DNA of 64,000 bases from Bryobacterales bacterium KBS 96. GTDB taxonomy: Bacteria > Acidobacteriota > Terriglobia > Bryobacterales > Bryobacteraceae. The position numbers and the translations under genes are program-made. Location: the NCBI GenBank assembly GCA_000381625.1, contig KB906767.1, forward strand, positions 5,261,357 to 5,325,356, written 5' to 3'. The notes below the pieces were generated by a model that made no database searches, was not told where the DNA came from, and saw only the letters and a program-made list of their open reading frames with translations. Positions 1-8,379 of the stretch are shown piece after piece (positions within the stretch are counted from its first letter, which is position 1; the number at the start of each line of letters is the position of its first letter).

Positions 1-216
1 CTCCGGGGCCCGGGAGAATTTTTCGGCACGCGCCAGTCGGGCGTTCCTGGTCTGCGAATCGCCAATATTTTCCGGGATGGCGATATTCTTGAACTTGCTC
101 GCAGCGAAGCACAGGCGCTGATCGCGGCGCCGCCGGAGCATGCCGATTTGCACGGCGTTGTGCGCTACATTCAGGAACACTGGCAGCGGCAATACGGCTT
201 CGTCGAGATAGGCTGA
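1..216 (+). CDS. recG: ATP-dependent DNA helicase RecG, C-terminal end (partial)
   Basis: An open frame enters from the left edge and runs 71 codons to a TGA at 214-216. Its first residues, RGPGEFFGTRQSG, are the highly conserved motif near the C-terminus of RecG, and the tail (RDGDILELARSEAQ, then a short helical end) also fits that family. RecG is a superfamily 2 helicase that remodels stalled replication forks and Holliday junctions in the cytoplasm. Only the last part of the helicase C-terminal/wedge-proximal region is visible, so nothing can be said about the start or promoter. It ends 3 nt before rsmD, suggesting co-transcription, an arrangement seen in other bacteria. Confidence 0.9.
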   Translation, partial: LRGPGEFFGTRQSGVPGLRIANIFRDGDILELARSEAQALIAAPPEHADLHGVVRYIQEHWQRQYGFVEIG

Positions 217-219
217 TCG

Positions 220-762
220 ATGCGCGTCATTGCTGGACAATTCCGCAGCCGCCGCTTGAAAAGCGCCCCGGGCTTGAACGTGCGGCCTACGCCGGACCGG
301 CTTCGTGAAACGCTCTTCAATGTGCTTGCCCCCGAAATCGAAGGCACGGTTTTCCTCGATGCGTACGCCGGCAGCGGCGCTGTTGCAATTGAAGCGCTCA
401 GCCGTGGCGCCCGGCACGCCATCCTCTTCGAGAAAAGCAACGCCGCGCTCGCGGTCATTCACGAGAACCTGAAAACGCTGGGCCTCTCGGATCGTGCAAC
501 GGTGATTCGCGGGAATGCGCTTTCGTTGTTGCCTCGGCATCCCGCCGGCATCGTCTTTCTCGATCCTCCGTACAGCCGCGCTAGCGATTACCAATCCGCG
601 CTTGGCCTGCTGGCGCCAACTCCACTCGTTATCGCGCAACACGAATGGCGTCTGCATCTTCCAGATGATGCTGGATCGCTCCGAAAAACCCGTGTCATTC
701 GTCAAGGCAGTAACGCTCTTTCCTTCTTTCGAACGCGCTCCGAACCCGAACCGGAACCATAA
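220..762 (+). CDS. rsmD: 16S rRNA (guanine(966)-N(2))-methyltransferase RsmD
   Basis: This 180-aa protein has the full RsmD signature: an N-terminal MRVIAG...R.L with VRPTPDR..E.LFN (residues 1-35), the SAM-binding loop FLDAYAGSGA (45-54), an acidic residue ending the next strand (FEKS, about 71), and the catalytic DPPY (115-118). The family methylates G966 of 16S rRNA in the small subunit using S-adenosylmethionine. The length is typical. The ATG lies 3 nt after the recG stop, so the two are probably one transcript and possibly translationally coupled. The C-terminus ends in a proline/glutamate-rich tail of about 10 residues (SEPEPEP) that is not part of the fold. Confidence 0.93.
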   Translation: MRVIAGQFRSRRLKSAPGLNVRPTPDRLRETLFNVLAPEIEGTVFLDAYAGSGAVAIEALSRGARHAILFEKSNAALAVIHENLKTLGLSDRATVIRGNALSLLPRHPAGIVFLDPPYSRASDYQSALGLLAPTPLVIAQHEWRLHLPDDAGSLRKTRVIRQGSNALSFFRTRSEPEPEP

Positions 763-1358
763 ACGCCGTGGCGCAGGCCTCAGCCCAATGTCACTTGTTT
801 TTGGTGGGGCAGACGCCCCGTCTGCGCGCGGCTCCCAGCCGCGCTCGTCGGATATTGCTGAGTTACCGAAGAGCCGGGCACAGGTAGAGGCCATAGGCGC
901 TAATTTAAGAAACCTGGAAGCCCAGGATGGCGCTGCTCCTGTTACTTCCTAACAGCTCTGATTCAGCCTCGAATTCCCGGATGACCGATCACTCGGGAAG
1001 GTTAGAGGCGAAGACGACGGCGTTTCTCATTAGCTAACAGGTTGTTCTGTCCGGATTGCGCGTCATTCTGGCACAACTCGGAAATTATCCCCCAGGATTC
1101 GTAAACCTTGGCGGCTTTGCGCGAGTAGTCCGGGCTCGCTATGCTTCGGCGGCACTTTCCGAGATGACACCGGCTCCTGCGTGCGAAAATCCAGTCTCGA
1201 GGGACGGAAGCTCTTTTGGGGCGTTGCGCCAAATTCATTTGGTCGTCCTTGAGCATTTCAGGGCAGAATCGAGGCGACAACGTATGAACAGGCATCGCAC
1301 TATCCACATCCTGAGAGCTTTGTGGCACTCATTAGGTTCGCGCCGGAACGACTAAGAT
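763..1358. other. rsmD-greB intergenic region, no recognised gene
   Basis: About 600 nt without a convincing gene. Short open frames exist on both strands (for example 1002-1328 on the minus strand) but they are Arg/Ser-rich, have no recognisable domain and no Shine-Dalgarno sequence. The only clear structure is the tandem hairpin pair at 809-844. The greB promoter presumably lies in the right half, but I see no strong -35/-10 pair. Confidence 0.5.
809..844. repeat. Two tandem perfect hairpins downstream of rsmD
   Basis: GCAGACG (809-815) pairs with CGTCTGC (819-825) across a CCC loop. The next base starts a second hairpin, GCGCGGCT (826-833) with AGCCGCGC (837-844), again with a CCC loop. 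Two adjacent GC-rich stem-loops with identical loops look like an intergenic palindromic repeat. They could also act as a transcription terminator for recG-rsmD, though no T tract follows. Confidence 0.55.
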
Positions 1359-1976
1359 ATGCGAAAAGGGCTTACAAGAAAACCGCAAAGGGACGAGCCT
1401 GCAACGCCAAGCAAGAACTACATAACGCCAGGCGGCCTGCAGCGCCTCAAAGATGAGCACCGATTTCTGCTCACCAGGGAACGCCCGGCCGTGACGGAGG
1501 TGGTGGCGTGGGCTGCGAGCAACGGCGATCGCAGTGAAAACGCCGACTATCAGTATGGCAAGCGACGGCTGCGCCAGATCGACGGGCGGATTCGCTTTCT
1601 CACGAAGCGAATCGAAGCCGCGGAAGTGGTCGACCCGGAAACGCCGAGAACGGGGCAGGCCGCGACCAGGGCATTCTTCGGAGCGACTGTGCGCTATGCC
1701 AATGCCGCGGGAACGGAGCGAGTCGTGAGCATCGTCGGCCCCGACGAGGTCGATCTCAACCGCAACCACATCAGTTGGATTTCGCCTCTGGGGCGTGCGT
1801 TGATGAAGTCGGCCTCGGGCGATCGCGTAATTCTCCAAGCGCCGGGCGGCACAGAATACCTGACCGTGCTGGAAGTGTGTTACGAGCGCATTTCAGTGGA
1901 ACCGTTCCGTGAACCACTTGGAGCCGAGGCCTCGGCAAAGCGTCCTTGCCGAGCCAATCGACCTAGCGAAGGTTAG
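1359..1976 (+). CDS. greB: Transcription elongation factor GreB
   Basis: This 205-aa protein carries the GreA/GreB N-terminal coiled-coil, with YITPGGLQRLKDE (21-33), ERPAVTEVVAWAAS (41-54) and the GreB hallmark GDRSENADYQYGKRRLRQID (56-75). The FKBP-like C-terminal half includes IVGPDEVD and SPLGRALMKSASGD. Gre factors insert the coiled-coil into the RNA polymerase secondary channel and stimulate cleavage of backtracked RNA. The conserved acidic tip residues (D57, E60 and neighbours) are present. The protein is about 45 residues longer than typical GreB, with roughly 20 extra basic residues at the N-terminus and 25 at the C-terminus. The ATG at 1359 was kept because no better start lies inside the extension before the domain. 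Confidence 0.9.
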   Translation: MRKGLTRKPQRDEPATPSKNYITPGGLQRLKDEHRFLLTRERPAVTEVVAWAASNGDRSENADYQYGKRRLRQIDGRIRFLTKRIEAAEVVDPETPRTGQAATRAFFGATVRYANAAGTERVVSIVGPDEVDLNRNHISWISPLGRALMKSASGDRVILQAPGGTEYLTVLEVCYERISVEPFREPLGAEASAKRPCRANRPSEG

Positions 1977-2245
1977 CGAAAGGGGCACTGAACGTTCAAG
2001 ACCAGCGTAACTACGAATTTGTGAGCTGATTCTACGGCCTGTTCCGCTATTATTTCGAATCCCATTCAGGAAGGCTCGCGTGTCACGGCCCAAGCGTTTA
2101 CTTTCCGAATTGCTCCTGGATTGTCGCCAATCCGGTAATTGGCCGATTCCTATCCGATCCTGGTCTCGGGGGGCGCAGCATTTCGGAGATTCGAATCACG
2201 TCTCGCGAACGGATTGTGACACACTGGAGCCAAACTGGTGAACCT

Positions 2246-2791
2246 ATGAACTTGCTTGCACGTACAGGCGCATTATGCGCGCTTTCTTGTTCCTTGATAT
2301 TTGCGGCCGATTCCGCCGCGACCATTGGCCAGATCCATGACCGTGAGTTGTCGATTTTGGAACGGGAACTGGTTCCGTTGGCTGAGGCGATGCCTGCGGA
2401 CAAGTATGATTTCGCTCCTGCACAGGGCGCGTTCAAGGGAGTCCGGACGTTCGGGCAACAGATGACCCACATCGCATCCGTAATGTATAGTATTTCGGGT
2501 ACGGTCCTGGGCGAAAAGCCACCCGCTGATATCGGAACGGGCGAGAACGGGCCGGATTCGCTGAAAGGGAAAGACGCGATCATCAAGTACTTGAAAGAGG
2601 CGTTCGGCTATAGCCACAAGGCGATGCGGTCGCTGACCGAGCAGAATTTCTTCGAAATGGTTCAGGCGTATGGAAGTAAAACGCCTCGCGGACAAGTTGC
2701 GAGTGAACTAGTGTGGCACGGGTTCGATCATTACGGACAAGCCGTGGTGTACCTGCGCATGAACGACATCATCCCGCCAGCCAGCCGCTAA
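2246..2791 (+). CDS. DinB-family protein with predicted signal peptide
   Basis: The start at 2246 gives a 181-aa protein beginning MNLLARTGALCALSCSLIFAADS, a plausible Sec signal peptide. A start 30 nt upstream at 2216 is open but would bury that peptide. The mature part is a DinB-like four-helix bundle with the metal-ligand pattern: H75 in QQMTHIAS, then H158 and H162 in WHGFDHYGQ. DinB/YfiT proteins are metal-dependent, often thiol-transferase-like enzymes of mostly unknown substrate. Exported DinB proteins are frequent in Acidobacteriota and Bacteroidota. The gene is monocistronic here. The specific function is unknown. Confidence 0.82.
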   Translation: MNLLARTGALCALSCSLIFAADSAATIGQIHDRELSILERELVPLAEAMPADKYDFAPAQGAFKGVRTFGQQMTHIASVMYSISGTVLGEKPPADIGTGENGPDSLKGKDAIIKYLKEAFGYSHKAMRSLTEQNFFEMVQAYGSKTPRGQVASELVWHGFDHYGQAVVYLRMNDIIPPASR

Positions 2792-2991
2792 TTGCTTCAG
2801 GCACTGACCGGCGAAAGATTCTTCATATACGCCCGGATTTGGCCCGGTGACAATGGGCCGGTTCAAGTCGATGAAGATCATTTGTACCGGCTGACGCGAG
2901 TTTGTTGTGACGTGCAAACAGAGCATGCACAATCCGCCGAAGCGATAGTCACAATGTCAGCTAAACGAAATGGGCTCGAAAAAACCTGCGC

Positions 2992-3267
2992 CTATTTTCC
3001 AAACACCTTGTTCGCTGCCGCTGCAGCCTCGGTGTCCTCCATCACCGGGTAGACTTCACATTCCAGTAGGTCCGCCCATTCGGCGACATGTTGTGCAACA
3101 GCGGTAAGGTCCCCTTCGATAAGATGCCATCCAATAATTGACCCTGGAGCGTGCCAGCGGCCGATAGTTTTGGCTTCAGGTGGGACCGGACCACCAGCCC
3201 GAAGGAATGCCTCCAGGGCAGTTCTATATTTGCCGGGAACAGTTCTCCAAACAATCATGATTTTCAT
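2992..3267 (-). CDS. DUF3303-family small protein
   Basis: This 91-aa protein begins MKIMIVWRTVPGKYRTALEAFL and contains IGRWHAPGSIIGWHLIEGD and AEWADLLECEVYPVMED, matching the DUF3303 pattern (a small ferredoxin-like alpha/beta fold with a conserved GRWH motif and a W-x-D-L-L-x-x-x-V-x-P-V end). No catalytic function is established for the family. The ATG at 3267 is preceded by AAGGATGG, a good Shine-Dalgarno sequence. It is a single gene on the minus strand, convergent with the DinB gene. Confidence 0.8.
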   Translation of the reverse strand: MKIMIVWRTVPGKYRTALEAFLRAGGPVPPEAKTIGRWHAPGSIIGWHLIEGDLTAVAQHVAEWADLLECEVYPVMEDTEAAAAANKVFGK

Positions 3268-3480
3268 AGGGCCATCCTTTCCAAGAAAGTGGTTCGGAGT
3301 TTACCACACCACCGACGCATTCTGGGCGTTTGGCCGGGCACTCGGAAAGTGTCGGCCAGATACGGACTGAAAAGTCGGCTTTCGCCCGTTGGCCTTGGGC
3401 GAGAGTTGCGGACGTCGCCTCAAGGTGATCGACAAATTCTTTCCCTCCGCGTTACAATTCTCTGATTGACTGGAGGAATT

Positions 3481-3525
3481 ATGTCGAACAACATCCATAC
3501 CAACCAGTCCTTTCATGCCGAGTAG
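3481..3525 (+). CDS. 14-codon upstream ORF, probably the displaced N-terminus of the SEC-C gene
   Basis: An ATG at 3481 with an excellent ribosome site (CTGGAGGAATT directly before it) reads [14 protein letters not shown] and stops at TAG 3523-3525. It overlaps the in-frame ATG of the SEC-C ORF at 3515. Either translation re-initiates at 3515 (coupling), or this peptide is the true N-terminus of the SEC-C protein, separated by a one-base frameshift at about 3515-3525. The SEC-C ORF has no ribosome site of its own, which supports a link between the two frames. Confidence 0.45.
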   Translation: MSNNIHTNQSFHAE

Positions 3526-3802
3526 CAAGCGACGGAAAGGATACCCCTCCGAGACACGCGTCAAGCGAGGATCGCGCGTCGTTCATGGCGACAAAGAACT
3601 GCTGGAAAAATTAGGGCGCAATGATTTGTGCCCGTGCGGCTCGGGCCGCAAGTTCAAGAAGTGCTGTCTTCGGCGCCGGGCTGTACGATGGCACGCGCAG
3701 AGACCACTTTCTTTAGGGACTAGAGAACAGCGGAGGGAGCAGATCTCCTTCCGCTATCGAATTACTCCCGGAAAGCCCGCTTCCGTCCGCTCACTCCCCT
3801 GA
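3515..3802 (+). CDS. SEC-C zinc-binding motif protein
   Basis: This 95-aa basic protein carries [18 protein letters not shown] at residues 34-51. That is a textbook SEC-C motif (CPCGSGxKxKxCC), a small zinc-binding element also found at the SecA C-terminus. Small stand-alone SEC-C proteins are common, and their role is unknown beyond probable metal and protein or nucleic-acid binding. The sequence before the motif ([17 protein letters not shown]) is typical of acidobacterial members. The last 40 residues after the motif are low-complexity and basic. The start is uncertain because the only good ribosome site serves the ORF at 3481 in a different frame. Confidence 0.7.
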   Translation: MPSSKRRKGYPSETRVKRGSRVVHGDKELLEKLGRNDLCPCGSGRKFKKCCLRRRAVRWHAQRPLSLGTREQRREQISFRYRITPGKPASVRSLP

Positions 3803-3833
3803 CCCCACCCATTCCGAAACAATCACCCATCAC

Positions 3834-5972
3834 TCAAAACGCCCACGCTGACGGCTCTCGCGTTTCCACTTCCAACTCGCCCGTAATCGGCAGCGCAGCC
3901 ACGGGCAAACCATTCCGGAACACGGCAATCGAAACCCAGACCGAATCGCCGTACCGCACATGCAGTTCGCTCATCGAAATGGCGGTCTCATAAATCGTCC
4001 CGAGCGCGGCGCTGACACCCGCTTCCGGCAAATTCGTCTCTTCCAATGCCAATGCGCCCGACCGCCAACGGTGCTGGGCGTAGAACCGCTCGCTCGCCGC
4101 GTTGCGGAACTGCAGCCTGAATTCGAGATCCGGCTGCCGGGCTACCGGCTCGGAAAAATCCACGCGCAAGTACACGTTCCGTCCATCGCTGCCGTATCGT
4201 AATTCCTGAATGAGTGAGCGCTGGCTGTGCATCGCACCCGATCGTTGATCTAACCGGTACAGACCCGCTCCCAGCCATTCGAAATAAGAGCTGATCGCTC
4301 CGTCGATGGTGGCCTTGATCACCCCTGTTGGCGGCTCATGCAGTCCGAACGAAACGGTCGATAGGATCGGCCGCGACAACTCCGTGGGAACAGGCTCACC
4401 CAGCAACCGGTACACATTCGCCACGTGATCGCGAAAGAGCTGATCGAATTCCGGCCGGTTTGCGGAGCCGTGTTCCGGCCCGTACCACCAGCACCAATCG
4501 CTGCCTTCCGCGATCAGGATCTCCTCCCATGCCGTTCGCTTCGCCTCGTCCGATAACCGGTCCGCTCGCGGCGACGCCATTACGCGGTCGTAGGTCTGGC
4601 GCGCCGCCAGCAGAAACTCCCATGCCTTGTTGTCTTCTTCATGGCCGATCCACACATCGAAATTCGCCTGGATCCACGAGCCTGGAAAAATTCCCGTCAA
4701 CTTCGTGGGAGGCATTGTCTTCAGCGCTTCTGTCACTGTCACCGCGCTCATCTGCCGGTCATCGCTGATTAGCCCGTATAAATGGCGCAGGAAGGGCCGC
4801 CCGCTCTCCTGGTAGTACTCCCATGCATTCTCTCCATCGAGAATAATGGGGACCAGCGCGTCCCGCCCCTCATCGATAATCGGGCGGCTGTTCGTCCGGA
4901 TTTCGTTCAGGAAATGCTCGGCGGCGGCGTGAGCGTTCATCCGCGAATAAACGAACCCAATCAGATCGCTCAGGTAATGGTCGCGGAACAGGACATGGAT
5001 CTGCCGGCCGTTCTGCTCCCACAGATAGGGCTGGTATGTCAGCGCTGGAGTCGCCGCCTGGTTGAGCGTGCGCGCCAGCACACCGTTATCGGTCGCAATC
5101 CATCGAAAGCCTAGTTCCGACGCCATGTCGAGAACCTGGTCCGACACCGATCCTTCGGACGGCCACACTCCGATGCTGGGCGCCCCGAACTTTTCTTCGA
5201 AGAAATCTCGGGACCGGACAAGCTGCTCCTTCGCATCGCCCGGATAGGCGAATCGTGACGGCAGTGGAACGTACGGATGGGAGATGCCGGCAATATTCGA
5301 ATCGCAAAGAAGCGGCAGAATCGGGTGGTAAAACGGCGTGGCCGAAAGCTCGATCTGCCCGCGTGCCGCAAACTCCCGGTACACCGGAATCACCTTCCGC
5401 AGCGCCTCCTGCTGCTTGCGCCCGAGGAGCGCCTGATCGGTCGCTAAGAAGTCGCGGCCTTTTGCCGCAAGAGCCGCGACCTCCGCGTCATTCTGCAAAT
5501 GCTCCTCGTCGAACCAGGCCAGTTGTGAGAGAACCTGAAGGTCTCGCAGCATCGGCACGTCGAATTTCGCCGAAGTCAAATGTGGATTGCTCTGCATCCG
5601 GTCCCGAGATCTCAGCAGTTCGGCATACCGGGGATATCGACCGATGAGACGTTCTTCGTTCGCTTGGAAAAAGTATTGAAGGATGAGATTCGTTTCTCGC
5701 CCGCTCAACTCCTCAGCCGGCTTCAGAGCCAGCCGTAAAAACGGATCGGCCGCTTCGCCTCGGGCGTATTCGTCAATCTGGACCAGCATCGACGGCACCA
5801 GGTTGAACGTTTGATGGACAGCCGGAAACTCTTCGAGCACTTTCACCATGCCGTAGTAATCTTTCAGCGCATGCATCCGCGTCCACGGAAGCTTGTATTC
5901 ACCGGTTGCAAGGTCTTTATAGAACGGCTGGTGCATGTGCCAGAGAAAGCAGAGATAGATGTGGCCGGGCAT
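3834..5972 (-). CDS. Glycoside hydrolase family 57 protein (alpha-amylase / glucanotransferase type)
   Basis: This 712-aa protein opens with IYLCFLWHMHQPFYKD (5-20) and LPWTRMHALKDYYGM (28-42), the conserved first regions of GH57. The nucleophile region GVWPSEGSVSDQ places the catalytic Glu at about E273, and DGENAWEYY supplies the probable acid/base at about D379. GH57 enzymes act with retention on alpha-glucans (amylase, 4-alpha-glucanotransferase, branching activities). No signal peptide is visible, so it probably acts in the cytoplasm on glycogen or maltodextrin. The last 170 residues form a beta-rich C-terminal domain. It is divergent from the sugar dehydrogenase genes, with a palindrome between them. 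Confidence 0.9.
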   Translation of the reverse strand: MPGHIYLCFLWHMHQPFYKDLATGEYKLPWTRMHALKDYYGMVKVLEEFPAVHQTFNLVPSMLVQIDEYARGEAADPFLRLALKPAEELSGRETNLILQYFFQANEERLIGRYPRYAELLRSRDRMQSNPHLTSAKFDVPMLRDLQVLSQLAWFDEEHLQNDAEVAALAAKGRDFLATDQALLGRKQQEALRKVIPVYREFAARGQIELSATPFYHPILPLLCDSNIAGISHPYVPLPSRFAYPGDAKEQLVRSRDFFEEKFGAPSIGVWPSEGSVSDQVLDMASELGFRWIATDNGVLARTLNQAATPALTYQPYLWEQNGRQIHVLFRDHYLSDLIGFVYSRMNAHAAAEHFLNEIRTNSRPIIDEGRDALVPIILDGENAWEYYQESGRPFLRHLYGLISDDRQMSAVTVTEALKTMPPTKLTGIFPGSWIQANFDVWIGHEEDNKAWEFLLAARQTYDRVMASPRADRLSDEAKRTAWEEILIAEGSDWCWWYGPEHGSANRPEFDQLFRDHVANVYRLLGEPVPTELSRPILSTVSFGLHEPPTGVIKATIDGAISSYFEWLGAGLYRLDQRSGAMHSQRSLIQELRYGSDGRNVYLRVDFSEPVARQPDLEFRLQFRNAASERFYAQHRWRSGALALEETNLPEAGVSAALGTIYETAISMSELHVRYGDSVWVSIAVFRNGLPVAALPITGELEVETREPSAWAF

Positions 5973-5984
5973 CGAAAAAATGGT

Positions 5985-6009
5985 CCATCGCTAGTATCGC
6001 AAGCGATGG
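5985..6009. promoter_or_regulatory. 8-bp perfect inverted repeat in a divergent promoter region
   Basis: CCATCGCT (5985-5992) and AGCGATGG (6002-6009) form a perfect inverted repeat with a 9-nt spacer. It sits 13 nt upstream of the GH57 start (minus strand) and about 120 nt upstream of the dehydrogenase operon. Position and symmetry suggest an operator for a dimeric regulator. The regulator is not known. Confidence 0.35.
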
Positions 6010-6130
6010 CGCCGCCGACCCTATGGCAGGGTGAGCGCTTGATCGGAATTCTTATCGCTTCGGCGCTAGCCGCTTGTGATACGATGCTCGGACCTCGGGC
6101 AGATTCGCCCGAAGCGGAAGGAAATCGGTT

Positions 6131-6688
6131 ATGAACTGGACACGCCGCGGTTTCCTGGCGACTGGGCTCGCTAGCGCCGCGAGTCCGTCTCTCGTGGTTG
6201 AGATCGATGCCGCGCCGGCGAAGCGCGGTCCGTCGGTGGGCGCCCTCACAGCCGGCGAAACGGATACGCTGAAAGCGGCTGCCGATGAAATTATCCCGGC
6301 AGGCGATGGCATGCCGTCGGCAAGCGAAATGGGCGGGGTCGATTATGTTCGCAAGCTCGTCGAACACGAGCCTACGATTAGCGGCGATATACGGCGGAGT
6401 CTTACGGCGCTCCAAAAAGGGGCCAGGGAAAAGTTCAAGAAGCCATTCGACCAGATCGATCGCCAGAGCCGCGTTGAACTCCTTGCAAACCTGGAGAAAA
6501 GCTCACCGCATGTGTTCGCAATGCTTCGCGATTCCATTTACGAAAGCTACTACACGCAGCCGCGGATCTGGAAGCTGATCGGGTATGAATTTTATCCAAC
6601 GGATCACCCTGGTCCGCACATGGAGCCATTCGACGAAGCGGTGCTTTCGGAAATTCGTAAGCGGCCGAAATTCTATCGCGAGGCGTAA
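6131..6688 (+). CDS. Gluconate 2-dehydrogenase subunit 3 family protein (Tat signal)
   Basis: This 185-aa protein begins MNWTRRGFLATGLASAASPSL, a clear twin-arginine signal (TRRGFL). The rest matches the small subunit 3 of membrane gluconate/sugar dehydrogenases (LTAGETDTLKAAADEIIPAGDGMPSASEMGGVDYV, then YTQPRIWKLIGYEFYPTDHPG). In the family this subunit accompanies the FAD-bearing GMC subunit through Tat export and stabilises it. The ribosome site GGAAGGAAA precedes the ATG. The GMC gene follows after 2 nt, so the two form an operon. No cytochrome c subunit follows, so the electron acceptor is not evident here. Confidence 0.85.
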   Translation: MNWTRRGFLATGLASAASPSLVVEIDAAPAKRGPSVGALTAGETDTLKAAADEIIPAGDGMPSASEMGGVDYVRKLVEHEPTISGDIRRSLTALQKGAREKFKKPFDQIDRQSRVELLANLEKSSPHVFAMLRDSIYESYYTQPRIWKLIGYEFYPTDHPGPHMEPFDEAVLSEIRKRPKFYREA

Positions 6689-6690
6689 CG

Positions 6691-8289
6691 ATGCAGGAAA
6701 TCGCGGATGTGCTGGTGATTGGCGCGGGCGCGGCCGGCGCCGCCTTGACGAAACGTTTAACGGACCTGGGCGCCAAGGTCGTTTGCCTGGAGCAGGGCGG
6801 CTGGGTCAAACCGTCCGATTATCCATCGACGCGACCCGATTGGGAAATCCAGATCCGGCGCGGCGCGTTCCACTTCAGCCCGAACGTTCGCAAACGGTGG
6901 GAAGACTATCCAGTTGTCGAGACCGGCACGCACCCTCCGGACGTTCTGATGTTCAACGCCGTCGGTGGAAGCACGCATCATTGGACCGGACATTTCCCTC
7001 GCTTCCACCCGTCCGATTTTCGAGTACGGACCCTTGATGGCGTGGCCGAAGACTGGCCCATCTCTTACAAAGAGCTAGAACCTTACTACGATATGAACGA
7101 TCGCGAGATGGGTGTTGCGGGAATTAATGGAGATCCCGCGAATCCGCCGCGGGCGAAGCGGCCGACTCCGCCGCTGCCTCTGGGCACGTTGGGCGAAACA
7201 ATCGGACGCGGGTTCGACAAACTGGGCTGGTACTGGTGGCCGTCGGACAACGCCATCATCTCGCGGGATTACGATAACCGGCCGGCTTGCGAGCTGCACG
7301 GGAAGTGCATGTTCGGGTGCCCCATTGGCTCAAAAGCTTCGACCGATGTGACTTACTGGCGGAAAGCAGTGCGCAAGGGCGCGGTTGTGAAACCCTGGTC
7401 GCGGGTGCGGGAGATCACGGTCGACAAGCAGGGAAGGGCGCGCGGTGCGGTCTATTACGACCGGCAGGGGAAATTGCATGAGCAGCGCGCGAGCGTCGTC
7501 GTGGTTTGTGGAAACGGCATCGGCACGCCGCGGCTTCTGCTCAATTCGAGATCGCCGCTATTTCCAAACGGGCTGGCTAATTCCTCGGGGCTGGTCGGCA
7601 AAAACTTCATGCTGCATCCGTTCCGCTTTATTGAAGGCGTGTTCGAGGCGCCGATGAATGCATACGACGGCCCGTTCGGAATTCCCGCATTCAGCCAGCA
7701 GTTCTACGAGACCGACTCCAAGCGCAATTTTATTCGCGGCTATTCGTTCCTGCTGGAGCGCTCCTTCGGACCGCTGCATCATGCGTGGGGCGGCTTTGTC
7801 AATAAGCCTGTGCCGTGGGGAGCCAGTCACCATCAGGTGATGCGCCGGCGATTCCCGCATATCATCCGGATCAGCGTACTCGGCGAAGATCTGCCTGAAG
7901 AGAACAATCGCGTGGAACTCGATCCGGAAGTTAAGGATTCCAGCGGCATACCGGCTCCGCGCGTTGTCTACGGTTATGGCAAGAACAGCCTGAACATGCT
8001 GGAGCACGGCGGAGCCATGGCCCGCCAGGCGCTCGAAGCAGCCGGCGCCGTCGAGATTCTCGATAGCGGCGTAATCCAGCCGGCATTTCACCTGTTGGGA
8101 ACAGCGCGCATGGGGATAGACCCGAAGAAATCTGTTGTGAACGCCTGGCATCGCACTCACGATGTGAAAAACCTCTATCTTGTGGATGGAAGTTCGTTCG
8201 CGACAAGCGCCGCGGTGAATCCGACATCAACCATCGGAGCGCGGGCGCTCCGGGCGGCAGACGGCATCTGGAAGAATCGGCGCGCGTGA
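6691..8289 (+). CDS. GMC-family FAD-dependent sugar/polyol dehydrogenase (large subunit)
   Basis: This 532-aa flavoprotein has the dinucleotide-binding motif VLVIGAGAAGAALTKRL at residues 8-24 and VVVVCGNGIGTPRLLLNS in the middle. The GMC C-terminal signature HLLGTARMGIDP...SVVNAWHRTHDVKNLYLVDGSSFATSAAVNPTSTIGA includes the catalytic His region and the conserved NPT. It resembles the flavin subunit of periplasmic gluconate 2-dehydrogenase-type enzymes, which oxidise sugars or sugar acids and pass electrons to the respiratory chain. It lacks its own signal and probably hitch-hikes with the Tat-signal subunit encoded 2 nt upstream. An SMP-30 lactonase gene at 11989 could hydrolyse the lactone product, but that is an inference from proximity. 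The substrate is unknown. Confidence 0.88.
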   Translation: MQEIADVLVIGAGAAGAALTKRLTDLGAKVVCLEQGGWVKPSDYPSTRPDWEIQIRRGAFHFSPNVRKRWEDYPVVETGTHPPDVLMFNAVGGSTHHWTGHFPRFHPSDFRVRTLDGVAEDWPISYKELEPYYDMNDREMGVAGINGDPANPPRAKRPTPPLPLGTLGETIGRGFDKLGWYWWPSDNAIISRDYDNRPACELHGKCMFGCPIGSKASTDVTYWRKAVRKGAVVKPWSRVREITVDKQGRARGAVYYDRQGKLHEQRASVVVVCGNGIGTPRLLLNSRSPLFPNGLANSSGLVGKNFMLHPFRFIEGVFEAPMNAYDGPFGIPAFSQQFYETDSKRNFIRGYSFLLERSFGPLHHAWGGFVNKPVPWGASHHQVMRRRFPHIIRISVLGEDLPEENNRVELDPEVKDSSGIPAPRVVYGYGKNSLNMLEHGGAMARQALEAAGAVEILDSGVIQPAFHLLGTARMGIDPKKSVVNAWHRTHDVKNLYLVDGSSFATSAAVNPTSTIGARALRAADGIWKNRRA

Positions 8290-8292
8290 GCA

Positions 8293-8367
8293 AACCCGCG
8301 CGCTGACGTGCGGCGGCTCCGTTTAATCCTGCTTGACACGGAGCCGCATTGCGTAAACAAGCGGGTT
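8293..8367. repeat. Dispersed palindromic repeat R1, copy 1
   Basis: Imperfect inverted repeat of about 29-nt arms (from AACCCGC at 8293 to GCGGGTT ending at 8367) around a roughly 20-nt centre. It fills the gap between the convergent dehydrogenase and mannosidase genes almost exactly, from 4 nt after one stop to 13 nt before the other. It may serve as a bidirectional terminator. The arm GGAGCCGCCGCACGT (read on the minus strand) recurs at 11873-11943 and 44058-44147. Confidence 0.75.
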
Positions 8368-8379
8368 CGGACAACCGTG

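Noticed and set aside
1002-1328. Minus-strand 108-codon ORF in the rsmD-greB gap
   Set aside because: No recognisable domain, no ribosome site, composition unlike the neighbouring genes.
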